Source: Bacillota bacterium (GTDB taxonomy: Bacteria; Bacillota; Clostridia; Lachnospirales; Lachnospiraceae). From it: DNA of 64,000 nt. A program made the translations under genes and the position numbers. Below the pieces are notes generated by a model. It was not told where the DNA came from. It saw only the letters and a program-made list of their open reading frames with translations, and did not search any database. This document shows positions 7,845 through 16,365 of this stretch, one piece after another. The stretch lies in assembly GCA_023414355.1 (NCBI GenBank), contig JAEZOB010000072.1, forward strand, positions 1 to 64,000, in the 5' to 3' direction. The stretch's first letter is position 1; each line of letters opens with the position of its first letter.

Positions 7845-9230
7845 TTACTGTCTTTTTACCCAGGCTGCAATATCCTTAATCACTTGCGATTTTACATGAT
7901 TTGGTGCATTATACAAAGCAAGGTCTGCAGCGCCGTTGTCTGAATTCTGGTCTGTCATAAATAAGTGGCTTAGACCCGGATAGAGCTTGAAGGTAGCATT
8001 TTTATGCTTCTTAAGTGTTGTCTTCCATAGCTTATAATCTTTATCTGCATAAACCTGGAAGTCATTTTCACCCTGCAGGATAAGCATAGGAACCTTTAAT
8101 TTCTTTACCAGGGCAGTGTTATCAATAGCATTGAGACTTCTCCAGTAGTTGGTGGGTATACCGGCAATGACATTGGTACCACCATCTTCTAAGGTCTTTG
8201 TCTTATTGAGCTCTGCTTCAAGTTGTGCAAGGTAAGCTTTCTTTTGCTGTATCGTCAGAGATGTTTCGGCATTGATTGCAGCTGCACTCTGATCGCTTAT
8301 GACCTCTTGAAAGGAACGTAAGGTACCGGCCATTGAGATAAATCCTTTTATTCTGGGATTATCAGTAGTGATTTTGGGTGCCATCATTCCTCCGAGACTG
8401 TGCCCGAGCAGATAGATTTGGTTTGTATCGATTCGCTTATCCTTACTGAGCATTTTTACAGCAGCAGCTGCATCTTCAAGTACTTCGTATTCAATGGTGA
8501 CAGTATATCCATCGACACCCGGATACTGGTAGGTACGCTTGTTATAGCGCAGTGTAGCTATCCCCTGCTCTGCCAGACCATGAGCAATATCTTCAAAAGG
8601 ACGATTTGGCGCAGCTCCGATAGATTCATTCATGTCCGAAGATCCGGAGCCCTGAATTAATAAGACTACAGGAGGCTTTTTCACACCCTTTGGTAAAGTA
8701 AGCATACCGGGCAAATCTTTATCTCCGACAGTGACTGCGACCTCCTTCCACTTGTCTGTTGACTGTGGCTTCGAAGGTGCCTTGGGAGCAAGCATAATAT
8801 TAATTCCTGCAGGCTTAAGATCCGCAGTATAGCTGATCGTTACGTTCATATCGTACAGGGTACATTCCAATCTTTCTGTAACAATATTCAGACCGCTCTG
8901 CTGAGTATAAGTGATGCTAATGGACTCACCGGGTTTACCGATTGCATTCACGAGATTACTCCAGCTCTGTTTCAGCATAGTAGTAGTGAGCTGTTGTTGA
9001 AGCTGTTCTGTAGCTGCTTTATGAAAATCTTCAAAATTACCGGCAACGAATTGAGCAATATAGTCAGAGCTGGTTTTTGTAAGTACTTCCTTAACATCTG
9101 CCTCAGAAGCAGTCGGAGCCGAGGTACTCATCGAGAATGCAGTAGCTGAATTACTAATAATACTGCCAAGGAACAAAAATAATACTAAAAATAACGAGAT
9201 ACATTTATATTTAACTTTTGAATTTATCAT
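7845..9230 (-). CDS. Secreted alpha/beta hydrolase with N-terminal DUF3887 domain
   Basis: A 461-residue exported protein. Residues 1-32 are a signal peptide. Residues 45-150 form a DUF3887-type domain also found in the neighbouring lipoprotein. Residues 155-461 are an alpha/beta hydrolase with the LLIQGSGSSD oxyanion region, nucleophile in GHSLGG, acid in GENDFQV and His in GLSHLF. Relatives are annotated as acyl-peptide hydrolase-like or esterase proteins; the true substrate is unknown. AAGGAG precedes the ATG. The gene lies 168 bp downstream of the lipoprotein gene and on the same strand as the AgrC/AgrA-like pair, suggesting co-regulation. Confidence 0.85.
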   Translation of the reverse strand: MINSKVKYKCISLFLVLFLFLGSIISNSATAFSMSTSAPTASEADVKEVLTKTSSDYIAQFVAGNFEDFHKAATEQLQQQLTTTMLKQSWSNLVNAIGKPGESISITYTQQSGLNIVTERLECTLYDMNVTISYTADLKPAGINIMLAPKAPSKPQSTDKWKEVAVTVGDKDLPGMLTLPKGVKKPPVVLLIQGSGSSDMNESIGAAPNRPFEDIAHGLAEQGIATLRYNKRTYQYPGVDGYTVTIEYEVLEDAAAAVKMLSKDKRIDTNQIYLLGHSLGGMMAPKITTDNPRIKGFISMAGTLRSFQEVISDQSAAAINAETSLTIQQKKAYLAQLEAELNKTKTLEDGGTNVIAGIPTNYWRSLNAIDNTALVKKLKVPMLILQGENDFQVYADKDYKLWKTTLKKHKNATFKLYPGLSHLFMTDQNSDNGAADLALYNAPNHVKSQVIKDIAAWVKRQ

Positions 9231-9398
9231 AAAAATACTCCTTTCATTTGATAAAAGATATCAGTAAAAATATCATTAACTAAGTGCCAAAAGTACTTTG
9301 GTGCTTTCTGAATATAGTAGACTGCTATCTAAGTTCTCATGCAATAGAAGTCTGTTTAATCCAGAGATGTGCGTAGCACCTTTTGAAACGAATGATAC

Positions 9399-9803
9399 TT
9401 ACTTCATATAAAGTCCTACAATCGCCATATTGCTATCAAAGCTGATCGTGAATGTCACTGTCTTCTTCTCGTATTTTGCCTGAACCAGTGCAATGGCGTA
9501 ATCTGAGTCCTTATCCTTCTTACCAACGATATTGACCTTTTTATACTCCTCAAAGGAACCTGCCTTGCCATAGGTTTTTTGAGCGGCATCGGTAAGAACG
9601 TCACTGGTCAGGATTTCTTTGATGTCCTCGCGCACCATTGCATTCACACCGTCAAAATCTCCTGCATTCATGTAATTGATCACCTGCTTGGCTGAGGTTT
9701 CGACAGTAGCCTTATCAAAGGCAGCGGCAAGCTTTGTGGAATTACAGGCACAAAGCGTGAAAGTGATGATAACACTAACAACAATAAAAAAAATTTTTTT
9801 CAT
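9399..9803 (-). CDS. DUF3887-like lipoprotein
   Basis: A 134-residue lipoprotein: MKKIFF start, hydrophobic segment, and lipobox TLCAC with Cys at about residue 20. The rest (residues 30-134) is a small alpha/beta domain with the pattern of DUF3887 (VINYMNAGDFDGV, then a beta-rich second half), also present in the downstream hydrolase. An upstream ATG adds 17 residues but lacks a ribosome site; 9803 follows TTGGAGGAG. It lies 60 bp after the histidine kinase and probably shares its operon. It may be a surface ligand-binding or partner protein; no catalytic motif is visible. Confidence 0.8.
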   Translation of the reverse strand: MKKIFFIVVSVIITFTLCACNSTKLAAAFDKATVETSAKQVINYMNAGDFDGVNAMVREDIKEILTSDVLTDAAQKTYGKAGSFEEYKKVNIVGKKDKDSDYAIALVQAKYEKKTVTFTISFDSNMAIVGLYMK

Positions 9804-9863
9804 ATACTCCTCCAATTTCAATAAGTTCATACTGATCAGGATATGGTAAAGCAAAGCTTTGTA

Positions 9864-11153
9864 TCAGCCGGTCAGCATGATTCGTGTTGTAAAGTATGAA
9901 TCCTGCCATTCATATTGGACATCTCCCTTGTATTGATCTATTACCCGCTCAATATTCTTAAGCCCCAGCCCCTCATGATTTTTCTTGGAGGAACGGAAGG
10001 ATGCACCCTCACGGATGGGCGACTGATTTGCTGAATTGCGCAGAGTGATAGAGATAAAATTATGTGTCGAACTAATGCGCAGTGAGATTTCCTTTTGTGT
10101 GGAAGCAGCAGCGGCGTCTATGGCATTGTCCAAGAGATTGGAGAAAAGCGTTGTGATATCAATATTACGAAGGAAATCCAAGTTCACCTCAGCAATCTTA
10201 ATATCCTCCTGTATATCAAGCGCATACATCTGTTGAACCTTGTCATTGAGTATAATGTTAAGCATTTTGTTACTGGTATAATATCGTTGACCTAATTGAT
10301 TCAACATACCGTGGATGTCTTTGACATACTCCTGGCTGATTGGGGCAGCTTCTGTTTGATAAAGATGCTCCAGGGACTGAATATGATTACGAATGTCATG
10401 CACCAAGGTTCGGGTGCTATCATATTTATGTTCCAGATTTTCATAATACCGCGTCTGGATTTCCTGCTGTTGCTGATAAAGATTCAGCTCATTTTCCAGA
10501 TGATTGTTTCTGCTCATGGTATCAATGATATATGTAAAATATAGATTTAAAACAATGAGCAGTAGAATATTAAGCAGGAAAAGTACCTGATGCTCCGTCG
10601 TAGGAAAGACATCGAGAAACAGCAGCATACTCAGCATGTTGAAGATGCTGAAGATAGGCAGGATGAAAGAGAGTAGGAGTTGCTTCCATGTAATCCTGTC
10701 ATGCTGTTTCCTTTGAATCAACGATGTGAGTAAACGAAGAACAGCGTACTCAATAAAACGGGTTCCCAGTATCATAACTATCATATAGGACTGTTGATTC
10801 GTAAAATAAATAATCTGTTGTTGAAAGAGCAGGCTCATTCCGACTGCTACAAGAAGATCGGTTAAGTATAAGGCAATAATGAAGCATAGGTAGTAGAGTA
10901 AATAAATGCGTTGTCGGTTATACAACAGATATCCCAGAAGAGGAATAACCAGCATGACCAGCAGATTCAACAGACCATTTTTAAAAAAGGATAAGCCAAC
11001 CGCAATGATCAAATAGGTCCATACGATCATTTGCTTCTTGAATTTCGGTATCGTAACTTTCGTACCGATCTGCTCCATACAATAGAACACAAAGTAAAGG
11101 ATGAAGAAGCTTCCAATGATCGGTAAAAACCAGTATATGATATAATCGCTCAA
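9864..11153 (-). CDS. AgrC-like GHKL sensor histidine kinase
   Basis: A 429-residue kinase with six or seven N-terminal membrane helices (residues 1-205), a coiled linker, the phospho-acceptor His in RTLVHDIRNH near residue 250, an N-box LLDNAIDA near residue 340 and a G-box GLGLKNI near residue 395, as in the GHKL (HATPase_c_5) class. It starts with TTG, seven bases after GGAGG, just after the stop of the response regulator gene. This class usually senses cyclic peptides, but no agrB or agrD gene lies nearby, so the signal is unknown. The next genes on the strand encode DUF3887 exported proteins. Confidence 0.9.
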   Translation of the reverse strand: MSDYIIYWFLPIIGSFFILYFVFYCMEQIGTKVTIPKFKKQMIVWTYLIIAVGLSFFKNGLLNLLVMLVIPLLGYLLYNRQRIYLLYYLCFIIALYLTDLLVAVGMSLLFQQQIIYFTNQQSYMIVMILGTRFIEYAVLRLLTSLIQRKQHDRITWKQLLLSFILPIFSIFNMLSMLLFLDVFPTTEHQVLFLLNILLLIVLNLYFTYIIDTMSRNNHLENELNLYQQQQEIQTRYYENLEHKYDSTRTLVHDIRNHIQSLEHLYQTEAAPISQEYVKDIHGMLNQLGQRYYTSNKMLNIILNDKVQQMYALDIQEDIKIAEVNLDFLRNIDITTLFSNLLDNAIDAAAASTQKEISLRISSTHNFISITLRNSANQSPIREGASFRSSKKNHEGLGLKNIERVIDQYKGDVQYEWQDSYFTTRIMLTG

Positions 11154-11154
11154 A

Positions 11155-11856
11155 CTAAGGCCTCCTCTCTGAAAGATAATAATTTAAGGCTTTACGAAAT
11201 TCGAGGGATTTCTTCTGAGAAAGAGGAATGGAGGACTGATCCGTCAGTACGATATCATAACCCCTTATGTTCTTTACAGCATAAAGATTTACGATAAAGC
11301 TTTTGTGCGGCATAAAAAAGTCATAGGGCTCCAATATCTTCGCCAGATCCGTAATACGGTACCTCATAGAGTGAACTCCCCCGGTTGTATGTAGGTAAAC
11401 CTTACGATCTATATATTCCAGATACAAAATATCTGCAGATGGTATGCGCAGGAGCCCTTCCTCCCCGTTAAATTCGAGTGGAGGAGCAATCGAAGGAGTC
11501 ATGTAATCCAGAGCCTCCTCCAGCTGAAGATATAATTCCCGGCGATCTAGCGGTTTTAACAGGTAAGCGAAGGCGTGAACAGCAAAGGCAAAGACAGAAT
11601 AGTCGCTATAATTCGTAATATAGAGCAGCTTTACATTCTTGTCTTTTTGCCGTAGAAGCTTAGCAGCTTCAAGACCATTCATCTCAGGCATATCAATATC
11701 CAGTAGAATGATGTCATAGTGATCCACACTTTCAAGTAACTCTTTTCCACTGTGAAATTCATCGATATGAAATTTGGCTTTCTCATATTCCTCTATGTAT
11801 TTCTTTGTTTGCTGCAATGTAGCTATATCATCATCGCAGATAGCTATCTTGATCAA
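11155..11856 (-). CDS. LytTR-family response regulator (AgrA/VirR-like)
   Basis: A 233-residue regulator. The receiver domain (1-120) has the acidic pair in ICDDD, the phospho-acceptor Asp in ILLDIDMPEMNG and the conserved Lys in LLKPL. The LytTR DNA-binding domain occupies residues 130-230 (FFMPHKSFIVNL is typical). The start is TTG, preceded by AGGGGG. It is cotranscribed with the GHKL kinase, one base apart from its start region. Its likely targets are this operon and the DUF3887 genes, inferred from position only. Confidence 0.92.
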   Translation of the reverse strand: MIKIAICDDDIATLQQTKKYIEEYEKAKFHIDEFHSGKELLESVDHYDIILLDIDMPEMNGLEAAKLLRQKDKNVKLLYITNYSDYSVFAFAVHAFAYLLKPLDRRELYLQLEEALDYMTPSIAPPLEFNGEEGLLRIPSADILYLEYIDRKVYLHTTGGVHSMRYRITDLAKILEPYDFFMPHKSFIVNLYAVKNIRGYDIVLTDQSSIPLSQKKSLEFRKALNYYLSERRP

Positions 11857-11900
11857 GATAATCCCCCTATACTTAAGAGTTAATGCATGTCGACAACCTC

Positions 11901-11928
11901 ATTATAGAATGCAGATGAAAAAATGCAA
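11901..11928 (-). promoter_or_regulatory. Promoter of the LytTR/GHKL operon
   Basis: On the minus strand TTGCAT (11923-11928) and TATAAT (11901-11906) are separated by 16 bp, about 45 bp upstream of the response regulator start. No convincing LytTR direct repeat was recognised beside it. Confidence 0.65.
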
Positions 11929-12017
11929 TAGGCTTTACCTAAAGTATGGCAAAAGTGGTATAAGATATTGTTAAAATACTTATTAAGAAAAATAATATTA
12001 AAATATTTATGAGTTTC

Positions 12018-12046
12018 TTGCATTTTCACAATAAATTATATATGAT
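12018..12046 (+). promoter_or_regulatory. Promoter of the ZTP riboswitch-purine operon
   Basis: TTGCAT at 12018-12023 and TATGAT at 12041-12046 with a 17-bp spacer. The predicted start, near 12053, coincides with the first paired strand of the riboswitch. Confidence 0.7.
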
Positions 12047-12052
12047 ATCAAC

Positions 12053-12140
12053 AGAACGTTACATAACTGACGGAAGCAGGAGACTGTGTGGGAGTACCCA
12101 CAGGAAGTGTAACGAATATTGATGGTCGACCGTCTGGGCA
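12053..12140 (+). ncRNA. ZTP (pfl) riboswitch
   Basis: The leader shows the pfl/ZTP architecture: an outer stem CGTTACA (near 12057) with TGTAACG (near 12109), the internal ACTGACGG and GGAG segments, a GTGGG/CCCAC hairpin at about 12088-12101, and downstream the hallmark CCGTCTGGGCA at 12130-12140 that forms the pseudoknot. ZTP riboswitches sense ZMP/ZTP, the AICAR nucleotides that build up when 10-formyl-tetrahydrofolate is short. That fits the genes downstream, including AICAR formyltransferase, which consumes ZMP. Confidence 0.85.
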
Positions 12141-12187
12141 GGTGAAACACTACTTTATATGTGGTGATTCCTTGCCCGGATTTTTTA
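12130..12187 (+). terminator. Expression-platform terminator of the ZTP riboswitch
   Basis: GTCTGGGCA, part of the ligand-binding pseudoknot, can instead pair with TTGCCCGGAT at 12171-12181, followed by TTTTTT. An inner hairpin is formed by GTGAAACACTAC and GTGGTG. Ligand binding would hold CTGGGCA in the aptamer and prevent this terminator, switching the purine genes on when ZTP accumulates. Confidence 0.8.
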
Positions 12188-12326
12188 TGTAATAGGAAAT
12201 TGCGTCCTATTACATAAAACGCTCCGCATTGCGAACAAGTTCGCATTGGGATGCGCACCTCGCGGTATGGAAGTTATTGCTTCGCAATCCGCTCGGGCGC
12301 GAAAGTGTCAGCAAGCTGACACTTTT
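12187..12326. repeat. Hairpin-rich palindromic element in the purine leader
   Basis: Three compact hairpins follow each other: ATGTAATAGGA/TCCTATTACAT (12187-12197 with 12205-12215, 11 perfect pairs), TGCGAAC/GTTCGCA (12230-12245) and AAAGTGTCAG/CTGACACTTT (12302-12325), the last followed by T residues like a terminator. The central part is much richer in GC and CG dinucleotides than the neighbours. It looks like a dispersed palindromic repeat or small non-autonomous element inserted between the riboswitch and the gene. Only one copy is seen in this window, so repeat status is unproven. Confidence 0.5.
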
Positions 12327-12371
12327 TATATGTTATGGGCTTAACAGAAAGTGATCAAAATGGAGGATGAA

Positions 12372-13088
12372 ATGATGAACGTGCTTTCGCTTCAACAGGA
12401 ATTACAAAACAACGCCTATCCGGGAAGAGGAATCGTAATTGGTAAATCCGAGGATGGAAAATCTGCAGTAACCGCATACTTTATTATGGGAAGAAGTTCA
12501 AACAGCCGTAACCGTATCTTCGTGGAGGATGGAGCAGGAATTCGTACCGAGGCATTCGATCCTTCCAAGTTAGAAGACCCAAGCCTCATCATTTACGCGC
12601 CGGTTCGCGTGTTAGGCAATAAGACGATTGTAACCAATGGCGACCAAACCGACACGATTTACTCAGGGATGGACAAACAGCTTACATTTGAACAAACCTT
12701 ACGCAGTCGTGAGTTTGAGCCGGATGCCCCAAACTTCACCCCTAGAATTTCCGGTATCATGCATGTTGAAACAGGCTCCTTTAACTATGCAATGTCCATC
12801 TTGAAGAGCAATAACGGGAATCCGTCAGCCTGCAATCGTTATACCTTTGCCTATGAGAATCCGGTAGCCGGAGAAGGTCATTTTATTCATACTTACATGC
12901 ACGACGGCAATCCGTTACCAAGTTTTGAAGGGGAACCAAAGCTGGTTTCGATACCGAACTGCATTGATACATTTACCGAAACACTTTGGAATAGCTTAAA
13001 TGAAGAGAACAAGGTTTCCTTATTCGTGCGTTATATTACGATTGCTACAGGTGAAGTGAAGACGAAAATTGTGAATAAGAATCAATAA
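12372..13088 (+). CDS. IMP cyclohydrolase (PurO-type, PF07826)
   Basis: A 238-residue enzyme closing FAICAR to IMP, the last step of purine synthesis. The N-terminus (NAYPGRGIVIG, YFIMGRSSNSRNRIF) and the RIS/FTPRISG region match the PF07826 IMP cyclohydrolase family, which replaces the N-terminal domain of bifunctional PurH in archaea and many Clostridia. A GTG at 12351 is possible, but the ATG at 12372 follows GGAGGAT at a good distance. The AICAR formyltransferase gene follows after a short gap, so the two steps are split over two cotranscribed genes under the ZTP riboswitch. Confidence 0.88.
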   Translation: MMNVLSLQQELQNNAYPGRGIVIGKSEDGKSAVTAYFIMGRSSNSRNRIFVEDGAGIRTEAFDPSKLEDPSLIIYAPVRVLGNKTIVTNGDQTDTIYSGMDKQLTFEQTLRSREFEPDAPNFTPRISGIMHVETGSFNYAMSILKSNNGNPSACNRYTFAYENPVAGEGHFIHTYMHDGNPLPSFEGEPKLVSIPNCIDTFTETLWNSLNEENKVSLFVRYITIATGEVKTKIVNKNQ

Positions 13089-13103
13089 GAGAGGATGAAA
13101 TCA

Positions 13104-14282
13104 ATGAAAGAAATTCAGTTAAAATACGGCTGCAACCCAAATCAGAAGCCATCCCGCATCTATATGCAGGATGGAAGAGACTTACCCTTAGAGGTGCTAA
13201 ATGGTAAGCCGGGTTATATCAATTTCCTGGATGCGTTTAATGGATGGCAGTTAGTTAAGGAATTAAAGAAAGCAACCGGATTACCGGCAGCAACATCCTT
13301 TAAGCATGTATCACCTGCCGGTGCAGCAGTCGGGCATCCTTTGACTGACACGCTGGCAAAGATTTATTCGGTTGAGGATTTGGGTGAGCTTTCTCCGCTT
13401 GCATGCGCTTATGCGCGGGCAAGAGGCGCGGACCGTATGTCCTCCTATGGTGATTTTATTGCTTTGTCTGATGTTTGTGATCTTGACACCGCACGCATTA
13501 TCAGCCGCGAGTTTTCAGATGGTATTATTGCACCCGGATATGAAGCTGAAGCATTGGCAATCCTGAAGGAGAAGAAAAAAGGAACCTACAATATCATTCA
13601 GATCGATGAAAATTATGTTCCTCAAGCATTGGAAACAAAGCAGATTTACGGTATCGCGTTCGAGCAGGGTCGCAATGATTTTGAAATTAATAACGAGCTG
13701 TTCTCAAATATAGTGACAGAAAATAAAGAGCTCCCGGAGCAGGCAGTGATTGATATGAAGCTTGCTATGATTACTTTGAAGTATACACAATCGAACTCCG
13801 TATGCTATGTAAAAAATGGACAGGCAATCGGTATCGGTGCCGGACAGCAGTCCCGTATTCATTGTACCAGACTCGCCGGCAGTAAGGCTGATAATTGGTA
13901 TCTTCGTCAGGCACCGCAAGTTCTTAACCTTGAGTTTGCTGACACCCTTCGTCGTGCAGATCGTGACAATGCGATCGACCTTTTCATTGGTGAGGATTAT
14001 ATGGATGTGCTTGCTGATGGTGTATGGGAGAATATCTTTAAGGTGAAGCCTCCTGTATTTACAAAGGAAGAGAAGACGGCATGGCTTTCCAGCAATACGG
14101 ATGTAACCGTTGGCTCAGATGCATTCTTCCCGTTCTCTGATAATATCGAGCGTGCATTCAAGAGTGGTGTAAAATACATTGCTCAGCCGGGCGGATCAAT
14201 TCGTGATGATCTGGTAATTGAGTGTTGTAACAAGCATGGAATGGTGATGTGCATGACAGGAATGCGTCTGTTCCATCACTAA
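13104..14282 (+). CDS. purH: AICAR formyltransferase (PurH-like, transformylase only)
   Basis: A 392-residue phosphoribosylaminoimidazolecarboxamide formyltransferase using 10-formyl-tetrahydrofolate to convert AICAR to FAICAR. The motif SFKHVSPAGAAVG (residues 62-74) corresponds to the family KHxNPCG active-site loop. TQSNSVCYVKNGQAIGIGAGQQSR and the C-terminal AQPGGSIRDD and GMRLFHH segments are diagnostic when read in parts. The usual N-terminal IMP cyclohydrolase domain of bifunctional PurH (over 500 residues) is absent and supplied by the gene upstream. An in-frame ATG at 13095 overlaps the ribosome site, so 13104 is preferred. Confidence 0.92.
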   Translation: MKEIQLKYGCNPNQKPSRIYMQDGRDLPLEVLNGKPGYINFLDAFNGWQLVKELKKATGLPAATSFKHVSPAGAAVGHPLTDTLAKIYSVEDLGELSPLACAYARARGADRMSSYGDFIALSDVCDLDTARIISREFSDGIIAPGYEAEALAILKEKKKGTYNIIQIDENYVPQALETKQIYGIAFEQGRNDFEINNELFSNIVTENKELPEQAVIDMKLAMITLKYTQSNSVCYVKNGQAIGIGAGQQSRIHCTRLAGSKADNWYLRQAPQVLNLEFADTLRRADRDNAIDLFIGEDYMDVLADGVWENIFKVKPPVFTKEEKTAWLSSNTDVTVGSDAFFPFSDNIERAFKSGVKYIAQPGGSIRDDLVIECCNKHGMVMCMTGMRLFHH

Positions 14283-14325
14283 GATATCTTTAACAAAGTA
14301 GTAATTATATTTATTAATGGACAAA

Positions 14326-14381
14326 GGCGTCCATATAAAGTGAAAAGGAATCTTTTTCACTTTATGTGGATGCTTTTTCTA
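14326..14381 (+). terminator. Terminator of the purine operon
   Basis: GCGTCCATATAAAGTGAAAA pairs with TTTTCACTTTATGTGGATGC around a six-base loop, then TTTTT. A nearly perfect 20-bp stem. Confidence 0.92.
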
Positions 14382-14486
14382 TATTTTCTCAAAGTAATGA
14401 AGTAAGATTTTAGTCTATGTATTTCTGATTCAAAGCATCGTAAGCAATATGAAAATAATAAAATAATTTTACAAAGGAGTAAAATA

Positions 14487-15653
14487 ATGAATAAGAAGGC
14501 GTTATTATTAGTGACAATGTTTCTCGGTACCATCTTTACCCCAGCGTGTACTGCAAGTGCAGCCAGTACTACAGCTACGGTAGAAGGTCTTAGGCAGGTT
14601 CAGCAGTACAATTTCTCTATTAACATTCTGGCAATGTTACTTGTCGGTTTCGGATTTCTTATGGTATTTATCAAAAAGTATGGTTATTCTGCAACGACAG
14701 GAACCTATCTTGTAGTTGGCGCTGGCCTTCCGCTCTATCTTTTTCTTCGCTCAACCGGTATCATCTCTTCTGAAAGTATGAATCCCCAAACAATAGAAGC
14801 ATTTTTATTTGCTGAGTTTGCTGTAGCAGCTGTTCTTATTTCGATGGGTGCAGTGCTCGGCAGATTACGCACTTATCAATATGCCTTAATTACTATCTTA
14901 CAAATACCTCTTTATATGATCAATGAGTGGCTTGTTCTGGATGGTGGCTTAGGAGTAACCAAAGGTTTTGTCGATGCGGCAGGTTCCATTGTAATTCATG
15001 CCTTTGGTGCGTATTTCGGATTAGGACTCACGATTGCCCTTACAAAGAAGCATCAAAGAGATCAGATCATTGAAAGTGATGAGACTTCTGATCGATTTTC
15101 CATGCTCGGTTCTATGATTCTGTGGATCTTCTGGCCCAGCTTTTGCAGTGCGATCGTACCCGAGGCTGACTTTGAGAAAACGGTTGTTAATACAGTATTA
15201 GCATTATGCGGTGCAACGATTATTACCTATTTATTCAGTATGATATTTAGAAAGGGCAAACCTTCTATTGCTGATATAGCGAATGCCAGCCTTGCCGGTG
15301 GCGTAGCAATCGGAGCAACCTGCAATCTGGTGAGTGCCCCTACAGCTTTTTTGATCGGAAGTTTAGCCGGTGGAATCTGCGTGATAGGTTATGCTGTTAT
15401 TCAGCCACTATTGCAAAAGTATCTAAAAATTGTTGATACCTGTGGAGTACATAACTTACACGGTATGCCTGGGTTACTCGGCGGAATCATCGCTGTTATT
15501 GTGGTTCCTGCGGCTGCAAAAGCGCAGATCGTAGGAATTCTGTTTACGATATGCTTTGCTCTGGTAGGGGGATTTGTTGTAGGCAGTATTGTGAAATTCA
15601 CCGGTTCCAAGGAAAGAATTTACGAAGATTCAGAGGAGTTTTCTGAGGCATAA
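14487..15653 (+). CDS. Rh-type ammonium/ammonia channel
   Basis: A 388-residue membrane protein of the Amt/Rh superfamily, about 11-12 helices after an N-terminal signal-like segment. It carries Rh rather than Amt signatures: GSIVIHAFGAYFGLGL (residues 166-181), ILWIFWPSF (211-219) and DTCGVHNLHGMPG (317-329). The twin pore histidines are His171 and His325, and Asp317 is also present. It conducts ammonia/methylammonia, possibly CO2, across the cell membrane. AAAGGAG precedes the ATG. No glnK/glnB gene sits beside it, as is usual for Rh and unlike amt. Rh proteins are uncommon in Firmicutes. Confidence 0.9.
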   Translation: MNKKALLLVTMFLGTIFTPACTASAASTTATVEGLRQVQQYNFSINILAMLLVGFGFLMVFIKKYGYSATTGTYLVVGAGLPLYLFLRSTGIISSESMNPQTIEAFLFAEFAVAAVLISMGAVLGRLRTYQYALITILQIPLYMINEWLVLDGGLGVTKGFVDAAGSIVIHAFGAYFGLGLTIALTKKHQRDQIIESDETSDRFSMLGSMILWIFWPSFCSAIVPEADFEKTVVNTVLALCGATIITYLFSMIFRKGKPSIADIANASLAGGVAIGATCNLVSAPTAFLIGSLAGGICVIGYAVIQPLLQKYLKIVDTCGVHNLHGMPGLLGGIIAVIVVPAAAKAQIVGILFTICFALVGGFVVGSIVKFTGSKERIYEDSEEFSEA

Positions 15654-15687
15654 TAACGCTAAAAAATGTAAAGAAGGTGATGGTGCT

Positions 15688-16278
15688 ATGCTGAATGTAG
15701 GAATATTTGTTTTTAATGATATTGAATTGTTGGATTTCACCGGTCCTTATGAAGTGTTTTCTGTTGCTTCCGATTTAAATCAAAATAATCTATTTCAAGT
15801 ATTTACCGTAACCGAGGACGGAAAGGCAATCAAATCGGTGAATGGTCTTAAGGTGTTACCTGATTACAGCTTTTCAGATCATCCACAGATTGACATTCTA
15901 ATCATCCCCGGGGGAAACGGAACTAAAATCGAAATTCAGAAGGAAACCGTGCTCAAATGGATCATCGATCATTATAACAGTTCTAAGTTAACAATGTCCG
16001 TATGCTCAGGAGCTCGTCTGCTTGGGAAAATTGGTTTGTTGGACGGGGTAGAATGCATAACACATCACGAAGTGATACCGGATCTCATCGAAATAGCTCC
16101 GAGTGCAATCATTAAGCCGGGGAAACGTTATCTTGGAAAGGATAAGCTATATACTTCAGCCGGGATATCTGCTGGAATTGACCTGTCACTGCACATTGTG
16201 AAACTACTCTGTGGCAATAGTGTTGAAGCTGAGACCAGAGTTTATATGGAATACGAAGATTGGGAAAAATATTTATAG
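15688..16278 (+). CDS. DJ-1/PfpI family protein (isonitrile hydratase-like)
   Basis: A 196-residue class I glutamine-amidotransferase-like protein. The nucleophile elbow is MSVCSGARLLGKIGLL, with Cys106, and IIPGG precedes it. N-terminal GIFVFNDIELLDFTGPYEVF is typical of the InhA/ThiJ branch, including the Asp-Glu region used for acid catalysis. Members hydrate isonitriles or act as glyoxalases, chaperones or regulators; no attached AraC domain is present here. GAAGGTGATGG precedes the ATG. It lies 34 bp after the Rh gene and may be cotranscribed with it. Confidence 0.85.
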   Translation: MLNVGIFVFNDIELLDFTGPYEVFSVASDLNQNNLFQVFTVTEDGKAIKSVNGLKVLPDYSFSDHPQIDILIIPGGNGTKIEIQKETVLKWIIDHYNSSKLTMSVCSGARLLGKIGLLDGVECITHHEVIPDLIEIAPSAIIKPGKRYLGKDKLYTSAGISAGIDLSLHIVKLLCGNSVEAETRVYMEYEDWEKYL

Positions 16279-16329
16279 TATTTCTATCGAGTTATGTAGA
16301 GACGGTTTTTAAGTGAATAATGAAGAAAG

Positions 16330-16365
16330 TCGAGCTGAAAAGTGTGGTTTTCAGCTCGTTTTTTC
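16330..16365 (+). terminator. Terminator of the DJ-1 gene, overlapping the nitroreductase remnant
   Basis: CGAGCTGAAAA/TTTTCAGCTCG stem with a six-base loop and TTTTTT tail. On the opposite strand this sequence contains the last codons and stop (16351-16353) of the nitroreductase readthrough frame. Confidence 0.88.

Noticed and set aside
9282..9306. Hairpin AAGTGCCAAA/TTTGGTGCTT upstream of the hydrolase gene
   Set aside because: It could be a partial terminator or mRNA fold between the lipoprotein and hydrolase genes, but there is no T-run on the transcribed strand.
12007..12258. Minus-strand frame of 83 codons over the purine leader
   Set aside because: It is the complement of the ZTP riboswitch and hairpin cluster; the RNA reading explains the sequence better.
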